DNA of 64,000 bases from Filimonas zeae (GCF_014641615.1 NZ_BMIB01000001.1:992769-1056768), one strand, 5' to 3'; positions 36,114-46,005 are shown, numbered from the stretch's first letter. Notes: generated by a model not told the origin, from the letters alone. Numbers and translations: made by a program.

Positions 36114-37772
36114 ATGATCAGAAAAACCTTAGGTGTTACGTTAGTTTCCGCAGCGGCCTTGCTGCAAACAGCAAAGGCCCAGTACCCATCTATTCCACCG
36201 GATGTTAAAAAGTGGGCTGATTCTTTATCGGCTGCCGCAGAACGGCATTCCGATTCGGCATGGGCCATTGCTTACCCCATTATACAGCAGGAAGCCAGAC
36301 AAGGCAAGCCTTTTATTCCGTGGGCGGGGCGCCCGGTAGATCTGCCACAGGCAGAGATTCCGGCTTTTCCGGGAGCGGAAGGTGGCGGTAAGTACAGCTT
36401 TGGCGGACGTGGCGGTAAGGTGCTGGTGGTAACCAACCTGAATGATGATGGACCGGGTAGTTTACGCTGGGCGTGTGAGCAGGGCGGTGCCAGAACCATT
36501 GTGTTTAATGTATCGGGTATTATCCGTTTGAATACACAGCTGATTATACGCGCACCTTATATTACCATTGCGGGGCAGACTGCACCGGGTGATGGTGTGT
36601 GTGTGGCGGGTGAAACGGTATGGATTAATACACACGATGTGGTGATACGTTATATGCGTTTCCGCAGAGGGGAAACCAATGTTGGGCGCAGGGATGATGC
36701 TATTGGCGGTAACCCCGTTGGTAACATTATGATAGACCACGTATCTGCCAGCTGGGGTTTGGATGAGAATATGAGTATGTACCGTCACATGTACAACGAT
36801 AGCACCGGCAAGCCGGAAGAGAAGCGTGGTACGGTGAACATTACTATTCAGAACTCCATTTTCGCGGAAGCGCTGGATACCTGGAACCACGCCTTTGGTT
36901 CTACTCTGGGCGGTGAAAACTGTTCTTTTATGCGTAACCTGTGGGCAAACAATGCAGGCCGTAACCCGTCTATCGGCTGGAACGGTATCTTCAACTTTGC
37001 CAACAACGTGATATTTAACTGGGTACACCGTTCTATAGATGGTGGTGATTATACCGCTATGTATAACATCATTAACAACTACTTCAAACCAGGTCCCGCT
37101 ACGCCTACCGATAACAATGTGGGGCACCGGATACTAAAGCCGGAATCTGGCCGCAGCAAACTGAAGTACCATGTGTATGGCCGTACCTATGTGCATGGCA
37201 ATGTTATGGAAGGCTACGATGCTATTACCAGAGACAACTGGGCAGGTGGCGTACAGGTAGAAGAGCAGGGCAACACAGATGGTTATACCGAGGCTATGAA
37301 GTGGAACAAGCCACTACCTATGCCGGAGATGACCATTATACCTACACTGGATGCAAAGGCTTATGTACTGGCTAATGCCGGTGCTACTTTACCCAGAAGG
37401 GATGCAGTGGATACCCGTATTGTAAAGCAGGTGGCTACCGGTAAAATTGAACCTATTGATGGCGTTAAACTGCCGGAAACACAGTTTAAGCACCGCAGAA
37501 TGCCTATTGACTCTTATAAGATAGGTATTATTACGGATCCTGCACAGGTGGGTGGTTATCCGGAGTATAAAGGCACGCCTTATAAAGACAGTGATAATGA
37601 TGGTATACCTGATGCCTGGGAAGTGAAGAACGGGCTGAACCCTAACGATGCTTCTGATTCAGCCAGGCCGAGCAGGAAGAACAAAGGATATACAAACATC
37701 GAAGATTATTTAAACAGTGTGGTAGCTGTAGCAAATGTTACACCTGCTAAGGAAGTAAAAAATAAAAAGTAA
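36114..37772 (+). CDS. Polysaccharide lyase family 1 pectate lyase with Ca-binding C-terminus
   Basis: Secreted lyase of 552 residues. After the signal peptide (to about 22) and a helical segment, the PL1 beta-helix starts with AFPGAEGGGKYSFGGRGGKV (about 85-104) and NLNDDGPGSLRWA. Helix rungs with PYITIAGQTAPGDGV, VVIRYMRFRRGETNVGRRDD and IMIDHVSASWGLDENMS follow, the last containing the calcium-site and catalytic-region pattern of Bacteroidota pectate lyases. Residues 492-503, DSDNDGIPDAWE, form a thrombospondin type 3/EF-hand-like calcium loop. It cleaves polygalacturonate by beta-elimination, which fixes the target of the locus as pectin. The stop is followed by an AT-rich repeat. Confidence 0.9.
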   Translation: MIRKTLGVTLVSAAALLQTAKAQYPSIPPDVKKWADSLSAAAERHSDSAWAIAYPIIQQEARQGKPFIPWAGRPVDLPQAEIPAFPGAEGGGKYSFGGRGGKVLVVTNLNDDGPGSLRWACEQGGARTIVFNVSGIIRLNTQLIIRAPYITIAGQTAPGDGVCVAGETVWINTHDVVIRYMRFRRGETNVGRRDDAIGGNPVGNIMIDHVSASWGLDENMSMYRHMYNDSTGKPEEKRGTVNITIQNSIFAEALDTWNHAFGSTLGGENCSFMRNLWANNAGRNPSIGWNGIFNFANNVIFNWVHRSIDGGDYTAMYNIINNYFKPGPATPTDNNVGHRILKPESGRSKLKYHVYGRTYVHGNVMEGYDAITRDNWAGGVQVEEQGNTDGYTEAMKWNKPLPMPEMTIIPTLDAKAYVLANAGATLPRRDAVDTRIVKQVATGKIEPIDGVKLPETQFKHRRMPIDSYKIGIITDPAQVGGYPEYKGTPYKDSDNDGIPDAWEVKNGLNPNDASDSARPSRKNKGYTNIEDYLNSVVAVANVTPAKEVKNKK

Positions 37773-37819
37773 AAATTCAAAAATGAAAACACTGGCTTTT
37801 CTTTTGACTTTTGAATTTT
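37772..37819. repeat. AT-rich inverted repeat between lyase and DUF6298 genes
   Basis: AAAATTCAAAA (37772-37782) is repeated inverted and perfect as TTTTGAATTTT (37809-37819). TTTTGAC also occurs twice on the right-hand side (37803 and 37823). A related AAATTCAAAAGTTAAAATTC repeat lies at 57458-57492. A weak hairpin with T-rich flanks is possible, but it resembles low-complexity intergenic repeats more than a terminator. Confidence 0.6.
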
Positions 37820-37844
37820 ACCTTTTGACTTGAATAAGAGTTTC

Positions 37845-40800
37845 ATGAAATGTTTTTCTATATCGTTCTGTTTGTTGGCGCTACAGATAGCCATGATGCA
37901 AGGTTCTGTACAGGCGCAAAACAAAAAGCCGGTTAAGCCTCTGCCACCCGTATCCTTAACGGGTGGCAGGCTTGTTTATACGCCTGACCAGCAGGGGAAT
38001 CGTATTCCCGATTTTTCGTACAGCGGGTACAAGGCAGGGGAGTCTGCTATACCTGATGCGCCGGTGCGTGTGGTGGTGCCCGTTGTAAAAGGCGATGCTA
38101 CGCGTCGTATACAGGCTGCATTGGATTATGTGGCTACACTGCCTGCAAACCAGCAGGGCATAAGAGGTGCTGTATTGTTACAGCCCGGTGAGTATGTGGT
38201 AGAAGGTGCTTTGCGTATTAACACCTCTGGTGTGGTACTGCGTGGTAGTGGTTCCGGCGAAAAAGGAACGGTGCTGATAGGCGCTGGTTACAGCAGAGAA
38301 ACATTGATAACTATAGCAGGTATAAATGACCGTAAGGTGCAGCAGCAGGTAGCAGTTACCGATGCATATGTGCCGGTAAATGCTATGACATTGCATGTAG
38401 CAAATGGTGGCGCTTTTAAAGCGGGTGATGCTGTGGTAGTGCAACGGCCTTGTACCGCAGCGTGGATACAACAACTGGGTACCGATCATTTTGGTGGCGG
38501 TATTACATCACTGGGATGGAAGCCCGGCCAGCGTAATCTGGAGTGGAGCAGAACGGTTGTAAAAGTAAATGGCAATGAACTGGTGCTGGATGCACCGGTA
38601 ACAACAGCACTGGATACTGCTTATGGCGGTGCTACCGTAGCGGTATATAACTGGCCCGGGCGTATTAGTGAGTCAGGTGTGGAAAACCTGCGTTGCCGCT
38701 CGGTATACGATGTGGCTAACGTAAAGGATGAAGACCACCGCTGGATGGCGATAGTAATGGAGCATGTAACAGATGCCTGGGCAAGGCAGCTGGTATTTGA
38801 GCACTTTGCAGGTTCGGCAGTTGCGATACAGGAAACAGGAAGCCGCATTACCGTAGAGGATGCAGTATCGTTACAGCCTGTATCGGAAATTGGCGGGCAG
38901 CGCCGGTATACTTTTTTTACCAGCGGCCAGCAGTGTTTGTTTCAGCGTTTGTATGCGGAGTATGGTTATCATGATTTTGCAGTGGGTTTCTGCGCCGCAG
39001 GCCCCAACGCGTTTGTACAATGCGAATCGTATTTGCCTTATAGCTTTAGTGGTGGTGTAGACAGCTGGGCATCGGGCGTGTTGTTTGATATTGTAAATGT
39101 GGATGGCAATGCCCTTAGCTTTATGAACCGTGGACAGGATGGCAACGGCGCCGGATGGGCTGCGGCTAACAGCGTGTTCTGGCAGTGCAGTGCTGCACGG
39201 GTAGATTGTTATCAGCCGCCGGGTGCACAAAACTGGGCATTTGGTACCTGGGCGCAGTTTGCCGGAAATGGCTACTGGGATAACAGCAATGAAGCCATTC
39301 ACCCACGTAGTTTGTACTACGCGCAATTACAGGACAGGCTTGGTAAAGAAGTGAACGCACGTGCGTTTCTGATGCCGGTGGAAACAGAAGCTTCCAGCAG
39401 TCCTTCCGTGGAAGTGGCGTTGCAGTTAACTGCACAGGCCGCAAATCCAAAAAAAACATTAACAGCCTATATTGGCGAAGCCGCACAACGGCAGCCGGTT
39501 ACCGTAAATACCAATGGTGTTAAAACCATTGACCAGATAGGTATTCCTGCGGTAGTGAAGCCTGCACAGGCAGGTGTTATGCAGGTAACCAATGGCTGGT
39601 TGGTACGTGGTAACGCTGTGCTGGCCGGTGTTTTCCGCGAGATTCCCTGGTGGAATGGTAGCGTACGTAACTACTGGTTGCCACAGTCCTCACCGCATAT
39701 TACCCGTTTTGTTCCCGGCCGAACCGGTAAGGGGCTGACAGATAATCTGGAAGCGATGACAGATACCATGAAAGCCAAAGGCTGGATTGCACTGGATCAT
39801 CATTATGGGTTATGGTATGATCGCCGCCGGGATGACCATGAGCGCATCCGCCGCATGGATGGCGAAGTATGGCCTCCGTTTTATGAGCTGCCTTTTGCAC
39901 GCAGTGGCAAGGGAACGGCATGGGATGGTTTAAGTAAGTACGATCTTACGAAATATAATAAATTCTACTGGTTAAGGTTACAGCAGTATGCTGATCTGGC
40001 TGATCAGAAAGGGCTGGTGCTGTTACATGAAAACTATTTCCAGCATAACATTATTGAAGCAGGTGCGCATTATGCCGATTTTCCATGGCGTGGGGCAAAC
40101 AACATCAATAACAGCGGTTTTCCGGAGCCGGTGCCTTATGCAGGTGATAAGCGCATATTTATGGCGCAACAGTTTTACGACATTACTAATCCTACCCGCC
40201 GTGCTTTACATCGTGCGTACATACGCCAATGCCTCAACAACTTTAAAAGCAACAACGGCGTAATACAGCTGATTAGCGAAGAGTTTACCGGGCCGCTGCA
40301 TTTTGTGCAGTTCTGGATAGATGTGATTCAGGAATGGGAGAAGGAAACCGGTAAAAAAGTAATTGTTGGTTTAAGTACTACCAAAGACGTACAGGATGCC
40401 ATACTGGCCGATGCCAAACGCAGCAAGGTGGTAAATCTGATTGATATACGTTACTGGCATTACCAGGCAGATGGATCTGCATATGCGCCCGAAGGTGGCA
40501 AAAGTCTGGCTCCGCGTCAGTGGGCAAGATTACTGAAACCTAAAAAGACTTCGTTTGAACAGGTATACCGCATGGTGAGTGAATACCGCAAACGTTACCC
40601 CGGTAAGGCGGTGATGTATTCCGGTGATAGCTACGATGCTTTCGGCTGGGCAGCGTTTATGGCAGGTGGCTCTTTATGTAATATACCAAAGGCTGGTGAG
40701 GCGTTTCTGGCAGCAGCAGCAACCACGCAGCCTGGTGATACACTGGCAACGGCAATAGGTTGCTACTGGCTGGTAAACCCCGGTAAAAACTACATTGTAT

Positions 40801-40988
40801 ACAGTACCGGTGAAGCAGGGAGTATTCCGGTAAACCTGGAAGGGGCCGCAGGTAGTTATACCGTGCGCTGGATAGATACACGCACCGGAGCGGTTACCGG
40901 CAGGGAAGAAACGGTAAACGGTGGCAGCAGGGTGAATCTGCAGGTGCCGGTACAGGGTGCGGTAATTGCCTGGGTAAGCAGAAAGTAA
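37845..40988 (+). CDS. Two-domain beta-helix and barrel protein (DUF6298-like)
   Basis: About 1047 residues from ATG 37845, directly before a signal peptide (FSISFCLLALQIAMMQGSVQ). The first half (about 50-490) looks like a pectin-lyase-type beta-helix: ATRRIQAALDYVATLPANQQ, GAVLLQPGEYVVEGALRINT, GVVLRGSGSGEKGTVLIG, VENLRCRSVYD. The second half (about 600-960) reads like a TIM barrel of the DUF6298/GH140-neighbour type: GLVLLHENYFQHNIIEAGAH, ISEEFTGPLHFVQFWID, then VIVGLSTTKDVQDAIL; a small beta domain ends the protein. Both carboxylates in ISEEFTG are candidates for an active site. Function is unknown; it sits between a pectate lyase and a GH140 gene, so pectin is the likely target. Confidence 0.75.
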   Translation: MKCFSISFCLLALQIAMMQGSVQAQNKKPVKPLPPVSLTGGRLVYTPDQQGNRIPDFSYSGYKAGESAIPDAPVRVVVPVVKGDATRRIQAALDYVATLPANQQGIRGAVLLQPGEYVVEGALRINTSGVVLRGSGSGEKGTVLIGAGYSRETLITIAGINDRKVQQQVAVTDAYVPVNAMTLHVANGGAFKAGDAVVVQRPCTAAWIQQLGTDHFGGGITSLGWKPGQRNLEWSRTVVKVNGNELVLDAPVTTALDTAYGGATVAVYNWPGRISESGVENLRCRSVYDVANVKDEDHRWMAIVMEHVTDAWARQLVFEHFAGSAVAIQETGSRITVEDAVSLQPVSEIGGQRRYTFFTSGQQCLFQRLYAEYGYHDFAVGFCAAGPNAFVQCESYLPYSFSGGVDSWASGVLFDIVNVDGNALSFMNRGQDGNGAGWAAANSVFWQCSAARVDCYQPPGAQNWAFGTWAQFAGNGYWDNSNEAIHPRSLYYAQLQDRLGKEVNARAFLMPVETEASSSPSVEVALQLTAQAANPKKTLTAYIGEAAQRQPVTVNTNGVKTIDQIGIPAVVKPAQAGVMQVTNGWLVRGNAVLAGVFREIPWWNGSVRNYWLPQSSPHITRFVPGRTGKGLTDNLEAMTDTMKAKGWIALDHHYGLWYDRRRDDHERIRRMDGEVWPPFYELPFARSGKGTAWDGLSKYDLTKYNKFYWLRLQQYADLADQKGLVLLHENYFQHNIIEAGAHYADFPWRGANNINNSGFPEPVPYAGDKRIFMAQQFYDITNPTRRALHRAYIRQCLNNFKSNNGVIQLISEEFTGPLHFVQFWIDVIQEWEKETGKKVIVGLSTTKDVQDAILADAKRSKVVNLIDIRYWHYQADGSAYAPEGGKSLAPRQWARLLKPKKTSFEQVYRMVSEYRKRYPGKAVMYSGDSYDAFGWAAFMAGGSLCNIPKAGEAFLAAAATTQPGDTLATAIGCYWLVNPGKNYIVYSTGEAGSIPVNLEGAAGSYTVRWIDTRTGAVTGREETVNGGSRVNLQVPVQGAVIAWVSRK

Positions 40989-41023
40989 AGGAACTGATTA
41001 TTGAACTATAGAAAAGCGGAGCG

Positions 41024-42406
41024 ATGAAACAGCTATTTCGAATTGGATTGAGTTTATGTATGGGCGGTTTGTTTACTGCAAAAGCGCAGGAATTGCCTTT
41101 GCTGAAAGTAGATGCCGGAAAACGTTACCTGGTTACGGAAAAAGGAGATCCTTTTTTCTGGCTGGGCGATACGGGCTGGCTGTTGTTTTCTAAAATGACA
41201 CGCGAAGAAGCCGTACAGTATCTGGACAACCGCAAGGCGAAAGGATTTAATGTATTGCAGGTGATGGTGCTGCATACGGTAAAAGCGGCAAACGTGTATG
41301 GCGATTCTGCCCTGGTGGGTAAGAACGTAGCGCGCCCGTTGCTGAAAAAAACTCATGATTACTGGAAGCATGTGGATTATATAGTGGACCAGGCAGCACA
41401 GCGTGGTTTATACATAGCTATGGTGCCTATATGGGGCAGCGATGTAAAGGGGGGACTGGTTACCAGCAAACAGGCTAAAGTATATGCTACTTTCCTGGCC
41501 AACAGATATAAAAACCGTTCTAATATTATCTGGATGAATGGCGGTGATATTAAGGGCAGTGATTCTATTCAGGTATGGAATACCATTGGAAATACATTAT
41601 ACCAACTGGATAAACGTCATCTGATTACTTTCCACCCCCGTGGCAGATACAGTTCTTCGGCCTGGTTTCATAACCAGCGCTGGTTAAGCTTTAATACATT
41701 TCAATCTGGCCACCGCAACTATGTGCAGGATACGTCTAAGGGAGAATGGCATTATGGGGAAGATAACTGGAAGTATGTAGAGCGTGATTTTAAATTAAAA
41801 CCTGCCAAACCTTCTTTTGATGCAGAACCTTCTTATGAAGGCATTCCGCATGGCCTGCACGATACACTGGCTAAACGCTGGAATCAGCATGATGTACGCC
41901 GTTACGGTTATTGGTCGGTATTTGCCGGTGGTTGTGGTTATACCTATGGCGATAACGCGGTAATGCAGATGCGCAAGGCCGATGAAAAAGAAACCGGTGC
42001 TTACGGTGCGCATGATTACTGGTTTGATGCGGTAAACGATCCGGGGGCGGGGCAGATGCAGTACCTGAAACAACTGATGCTGTCGAAGCCTTATCTGGAA
42101 AGAGTGCCTGATCAGTCGCTGATTGCACCGGGCACACAGGGGGAGAAGTATGACTATCTGGTTGCCACCCGTGGTACAAGCTATGCGTTCATTTATACCT
42201 ATACCGGCCGCAATATCAATGTAGTTCCCGGTAAAATCAGCGGTAGTCATATCAATGCTTCCTGGTTTAACCCACGTACCGGTGAAACCACTGCTATTAA
42301 AACGTACAGCAACACTGCGGTACAAGCGTTTAACCCGCCGGGTGAGGTGGAAGAGGGTAATGACTGGGTACTGGTGCTGGAAAGCGCACCAATTGTTTCA
42401 CTTTAG
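41024..42406 (+). CDS. GH140-like apiosidase (DUF4038 family)
   Basis: Secreted enzyme of 460 residues with signal peptide (to about 22). The N-terminal barrel has the DUF4038 pattern: GDPFFWLGDTGWLLFSKMTR, GFNVLQVMVLHTV, NIIWMNGGDIKG, PSFDAEPSYEGIPHG. The C-terminal small beta domain (about 375-455, YDYLVATRGTSYAFIYTYTG, ASWFNPRTGE) is the putative collagen-binding-type domain found in the same proteins. GH140 was established with an enzyme that cuts apiose from the rhamnogalacturonan-II backbone. Asp in GGDIKG and Glu in DAEPSYE are probable catalytic residues. It is followed after 5 bp by the GH43 gene. Confidence 0.85.
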   Translation: MKQLFRIGLSLCMGGLFTAKAQELPLLKVDAGKRYLVTEKGDPFFWLGDTGWLLFSKMTREEAVQYLDNRKAKGFNVLQVMVLHTVKAANVYGDSALVGKNVARPLLKKTHDYWKHVDYIVDQAAQRGLYIAMVPIWGSDVKGGLVTSKQAKVYATFLANRYKNRSNIIWMNGGDIKGSDSIQVWNTIGNTLYQLDKRHLITFHPRGRYSSSAWFHNQRWLSFNTFQSGHRNYVQDTSKGEWHYGEDNWKYVERDFKLKPAKPSFDAEPSYEGIPHGLHDTLAKRWNQHDVRRYGYWSVFAGGCGYTYGDNAVMQMRKADEKETGAYGAHDYWFDAVNDPGAGQMQYLKQLMLSKPYLERVPDQSLIAPGTQGEKYDYLVATRGTSYAFIYTYTGRNINVVPGKISGSHINASWFNPRTGETTAIKTYSNTAVQAFNPPGEVEEGNDWVLVLESAPIVSL

Positions 42407-42411
42407 AATGG

Positions 42412-43329
42412 ATGACTTTGAGTAGCATTAAATATATCGTATTCTGTTTGCTGTTCGCCTCCTGTTCGGGGAAGGCGTATCTGTACACCTCCTTTCATGA
42501 ACCGGCTACAGCGGGTTTGCGGATGCTGTACAGTAAAGATGCTTATCACTGGACAGACCTGGACACGACCTTGCTGCACCCGGCAGTGGGAGAGCAGAAG
42601 GTAATGCGCGACCCCTCTATGGTGCAGGGGCCGGATGGTACTTTTCATCTGGTATGGACCAGCAGCTGGCGCGGCGATAAAGGATTTGGGTATGCCAGCA
42701 GCAAAGACCTGATACACTGGAGTGAGCAGCGTTTTATCTCTGTAATGGAACACGAAAAAGAAACGGTGAACGTATGGGCACCGGAACTGTTTTATGATGC
42801 AGACAGTGCGCGTTATATCATCATCTGGGCTTCTACTATTCCCAACCGTTTCCCCAAAGGGCAGGAGGAAGAAAAGAACAACCATCGTATGTATTATACG
42901 GTAACCAATGATTTTAAAACGTTCACACCTGGTAGGCTGTTTCTCGATGCCGGCTTTAGTGTAATTGATGCGGTGATAGTTAAACAACAGGCTGATAAAT
43001 ACGTGCTGGTATTAAAAGACAATACCCGCCCCAACCGGAATATTAAGGTTGCCTACAGCAATAAAGCCTTAGGCCCTTATACCAACGTAACGCCGCCGTT
43101 TACCGGATTGCTTACCGAAGGGCCGGCAGTGGTGAATGCAGGAAAAGAGTGGCTGATTTATTACGATGCCTATGGTAAAAAGAACTTTGGATGTGCGGCT
43201 ACCAAAGACTTTGTGCATTTTGAAGATGCCTCTGCCAGAGTATCTGTACCGGAGGGCCATAAGCACGGAACGATATGTGAAATAAAGCGTAAAACATTGA
43301 AGCGGTTACTACGTGATTTGCAGAAATGA
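42412..43329 (+). CDS. GH43-like arabinosidase-type lipoprotein
   Basis: A 305-residue lipoprotein (lipobox FASC, Cys18) with a five-bladed propeller. The GH43 triad is visible: Asp67 in MRDPSM (base), Asp186 in VIDAVIV (pKa modulator) and Glu236 in LTEGPAVV (acid). Blade text includes GFGYASSKDLIHWSEQRF, VWAPELFYDADSARYIIIWA and CAATKDFVHFEDAS. The family removes alpha-L-arabinofuranose or beta-xylose; the exact activity cannot be read from the sequence. The ATG at 42412 lies 5 bp after the GH140 stop. Being a lipoprotein, it is probably held on the outer membrane. Confidence 0.85.
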   Translation: MTLSSIKYIVFCLLFASCSGKAYLYTSFHEPATAGLRMLYSKDAYHWTDLDTTLLHPAVGEQKVMRDPSMVQGPDGTFHLVWTSSWRGDKGFGYASSKDLIHWSEQRFISVMEHEKETVNVWAPELFYDADSARYIIIWASTIPNRFPKGQEEEKNNHRMYYTVTNDFKTFTPGRLFLDAGFSVIDAVIVKQQADKYVLVLKDNTRPNRNIKVAYSNKALGPYTNVTPPFTGLLTEGPAVVNAGKEWLIYYDAYGKKNFGCAATKDFVHFEDASARVSVPEGHKHGTICEIKRKTLKRLLRDLQK

Positions 43330-43359
43330 TAGAACTTGAGCAGTATTAAACCACCCGAT

Positions 43360-44121
43360 ATGAAAGAGCAGACACGCAGAAATTTTTTAAGACTTTTCTC
43401 CCTTGGCACCGCAGCTACGGCAGTAAACATGCCTGCTATTGTATCAGCTGCTTATGCTAAGGAGAAGAAGGGAAAGAAGATTCGCATACAGAAAGAGGAT
43501 ATTATTCTTTTTCAGGGTGATTCTATTACCGATGCAGGCCGTAAGAAGGATGATAAAGATATGAATAGTGCGGTAGCGCTGGGCAGAGGGTATGCCTGCA
43601 ATGCTACTTCGCAGATGCTGCTACAATTTGCAGATAAACATATTGCTGTATACAACAGAGGCATCAGCGGTAACAAGGTATATCAGCTGGCAGAACGCTG
43701 GGAGGCGGATTGCCTGGCGCTGAAGCCCAATGTGCTGAGCATGCTGGTGGGTGTAAATGATTACTGGCATACGCTGGTGAATAACTATAAAGGAACGATA
43801 GAAACCTACCGTAACGATTATGATGCTTTACTTAAGCGCACGAAGGAAAACCTGCCGGGCGTACAGCTGATTATAGGCGAACCCTTTGCGTTGAACAAGG
43901 TGAAAGCGGTGGATGATAAATGGTTTCCTGATTTTGATGCGTACCGTAAGACGGCCCGGGAAATAGCGGAAGCACATAATGCGGTGTTTATTCCTTACCA
44001 GCGTGTATTTGATAAAGCGCTGGAACAGGCACCTGGTGCTTACTGGACAACCGATGGGGTACACCCCACATTAGCCGGTGCGCAACTGATGGCGCATGCC
44101 TGGTTGCAAGCGGTTCAATAA
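43360..44121 (+). CDS. SGNH/GDSL esterase with twin-arginine signal
   Basis: About 253 residues from ATG 43360; an upstream TTG (43336) adds nothing useful. The start, KEQTRRNFLRLFSLGTAATA, is a twin-arginine export signal, unusual among its Sec-dependent neighbours. SGNH blocks: I, FQGDSITDAG with Ser55; II, YNRGISGNKVY with Gly; III, VGVNDYW with Asn; V, DGVHPT with Asp232 and His235. Members deacetylate rhamnogalacturonan and other polysaccharides. In this locus an acetyl- or methyl-ester removal step on pectin is likely. Confidence 0.9.
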   Translation: MKEQTRRNFLRLFSLGTAATAVNMPAIVSAAYAKEKKGKKIRIQKEDIILFQGDSITDAGRKKDDKDMNSAVALGRGYACNATSQMLLQFADKHIAVYNRGISGNKVYQLAERWEADCLALKPNVLSMLVGVNDYWHTLVNNYKGTIETYRNDYDALLKRTKENLPGVQLIIGEPFALNKVKAVDDKWFPDFDAYRKTAREIAEAHNAVFIPYQRVFDKALEQAPGAYWTTDGVHPTLAGAQLMAHAWLQAVQ

Positions 44122-44151
44122 CAGGCCTGTGGCCATAAATAAATCAAGCTG

Positions 44152-45990
44152 ATGACTGTTCTTTCTAAAGTTATATTATCTCTTTCCTGTATCTGCGGCG
44201 CTGCTGGCGTTGCAGCACAGGACACTGTTCGTTATACAGGTACTACGTTAAGTAATGTAGATTATCACCATGGGCAGTTAAGTCCCGCTATTGGTGTACA
44301 CAATATTCAGGTAATGCGTGCCAGCCGGGAGCGGCCTGAGCTTGCTGACGGACAGGGCTGGACTTATAATCACGCCCCTATGCTGGCGTACTGGAATAAT
44401 AAATATTATCTGGAATACCTGAGTGATCCGGTGGGGGAGCATATTCCTCCGGGACAAACCCTGCTGGTAACATCTGCGGATGGCTACAACTGGGATAAAC
44501 CCGTGATATTGTTTCCACCGTATAAAATACCCGACGGTACTAAAAAGGCAGATTACCCCGGTGTGGCAAAAGACCTGTATGCTACTATGCACCAGCGTAT
44601 CGGTTTTTATACCGCTTCTAACAAACGCCTGCTGGCACTGGCTTATTATGGTATTACGCTGGACGCCAAAGACGACCCCAATGACGGCAACGGCATAGGC
44701 CGTGTAGTACGGGAGATAAAAGCAGATGGCAGTTTCGGCCCTATCTATTTTATCCGTTACAACCACGCGTTTAATGAAAAGAATACTTCTTACCCTTTTT
44801 ACACCAGCAGCAAAGACAAGGCATTTGTGCAGGCTTGTAACGAGTTACTGACTAAACCGCTGATGATGCAGCAGTGGGTGGAAGAGGGTGACAGGGATGA
44901 TGCATTGATTCCTTTAAAGAAGCAGTACAAAGCATTCAGCTTTTATCATTTGCCTGATGGCAGGGTAGCGGGGCTGTGGAAATACGCGCTTACCAGCATC
45001 AGTAAGAATGATGGTAAAACCTGGGAATATAACCCACTGCGTGCACCTGGTTTTGTAAATGCCAATGCCAAAATATGGGGACAGCGTACGCCGGATGGCA
45101 GGTATGCTACGGTATACAATCCCTCTGAGTTCCGCTGGCCGCTGGCAATATCGGTAAGTGATGATGGATTAAACTATAAAAATCTGTTGCTGGTAAACGG
45201 CGAGATTACTGCTATGCGTTATGGCGGTAACTATAAATCTTATGGGCCGCAATATGTACGTGGTATACAGGAAGGGGATGGTGTAACACCTGGTAACCGT
45301 TTCTGGGTAACCTATAGCATGAATAAGGAAGATATCTGGGTATCGTCTATACCGGCTCCGGTACAGTCTGTGGCTACCAGCTACCCATCAGATGACTTTA
45401 CAGCTATGAAAGCCGATACCGCTTTAAACGCCTGGAATATCTACAGTCCGCTGTGGGCGCCGGTGCGCATAGAAAAGCAGCAGGGAAAAAATGTACTGGC
45501 ACTGCGCGACCGTGATCCTTTTGATTTTGGTAAGGCAGAGCGGGTAATACCTGCTTCACGCCAGTTTACAGCTTCCTTTACCATTGTGCCGCAGCAGGAT
45601 GCTTTTGGTGCTTTGGAAATAGAGTTTGTAGATGCACGGGGTAACGCAGGTATACGTATGACGCTGGATTCAACCGGATCGCTGATTACCAAAGCAGGTT
45701 ACCGTAATAAGAAGCTGGCGAGCTATAAGGCTGGTGAAAAACTGGATATACAGGTAGAAGTAAATACGGCTACCCGTTTTTATACGGTAAGCGTTAATGG
45801 TAAGCCGCAGGGTGGTGCCAATCTGTTTTACGCGCCATTGGAGCATGTGCAGCGTATTACATTCCGCACCGGTAGCATCAGACGTTTTCCGGATGCGGAT
45901 ACACCAACCGATCAGTCGTACGACCTGCCCAACGCAGGTGGTATTGATAAAGAAGCAGCATATTTTATTGAACAATTCAGGGTTAAATAA
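44152..45990 (+). CDS. Secreted propeller plus LamG-like protein, family unknown
   Basis: A 612-residue secreted protein (signal to about 22, GVAAQ). The first 400 residues read like a sialidase-type beta-propeller: GWTYNHAPMLAYWNNKYYLE, LLVTSADGYNWDKPVILFPP, KAFSFYHLPDGRVAGLWKYA, SISKNDGKTWEYNP, ISVSDDGLNYKNLLLV, which includes Asp-box-like turns. The last 200 residues (WNIYSPLWAPVRIEKQQGKN, ASFTIVPQQDAFGALEIEF, VSVNGKPQG) form a concanavalin/LamG-like sandwich. I cannot place it in a named glycosidase family. Similar proteins sit beside GH140 genes in pectin loci, as far as I recall. Confidence 0.65.
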   Translation: MTVLSKVILSLSCICGAAGVAAQDTVRYTGTTLSNVDYHHGQLSPAIGVHNIQVMRASRERPELADGQGWTYNHAPMLAYWNNKYYLEYLSDPVGEHIPPGQTLLVTSADGYNWDKPVILFPPYKIPDGTKKADYPGVAKDLYATMHQRIGFYTASNKRLLALAYYGITLDAKDDPNDGNGIGRVVREIKADGSFGPIYFIRYNHAFNEKNTSYPFYTSSKDKAFVQACNELLTKPLMMQQWVEEGDRDDALIPLKKQYKAFSFYHLPDGRVAGLWKYALTSISKNDGKTWEYNPLRAPGFVNANAKIWGQRTPDGRYATVYNPSEFRWPLAISVSDDGLNYKNLLLVNGEITAMRYGGNYKSYGPQYVRGIQEGDGVTPGNRFWVTYSMNKEDIWVSSIPAPVQSVATSYPSDDFTAMKADTALNAWNIYSPLWAPVRIEKQQGKNVLALRDRDPFDFGKAERVIPASRQFTASFTIVPQQDAFGALEIEFVDARGNAGIRMTLDSTGSLITKAGYRNKKLASYKAGEKLDIQVEVNTATRFYTVSVNGKPQGGANLFYAPLEHVQRITFRTGSIRRFPDADTPTDQSYDLPNAGGIDKEAAYFIEQFRVK

Positions 45991-46005
45991 TTCGGAGGCA
46001 AGGGC

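Noticed and set aside
36462..37127. 221-codon minus-strand frame opposite the pectate lyase
   Set aside because: It lies wholly within a clear PL1 gene and has no family features, signal peptide or promoter; it is a shadow of plus-strand codon use.
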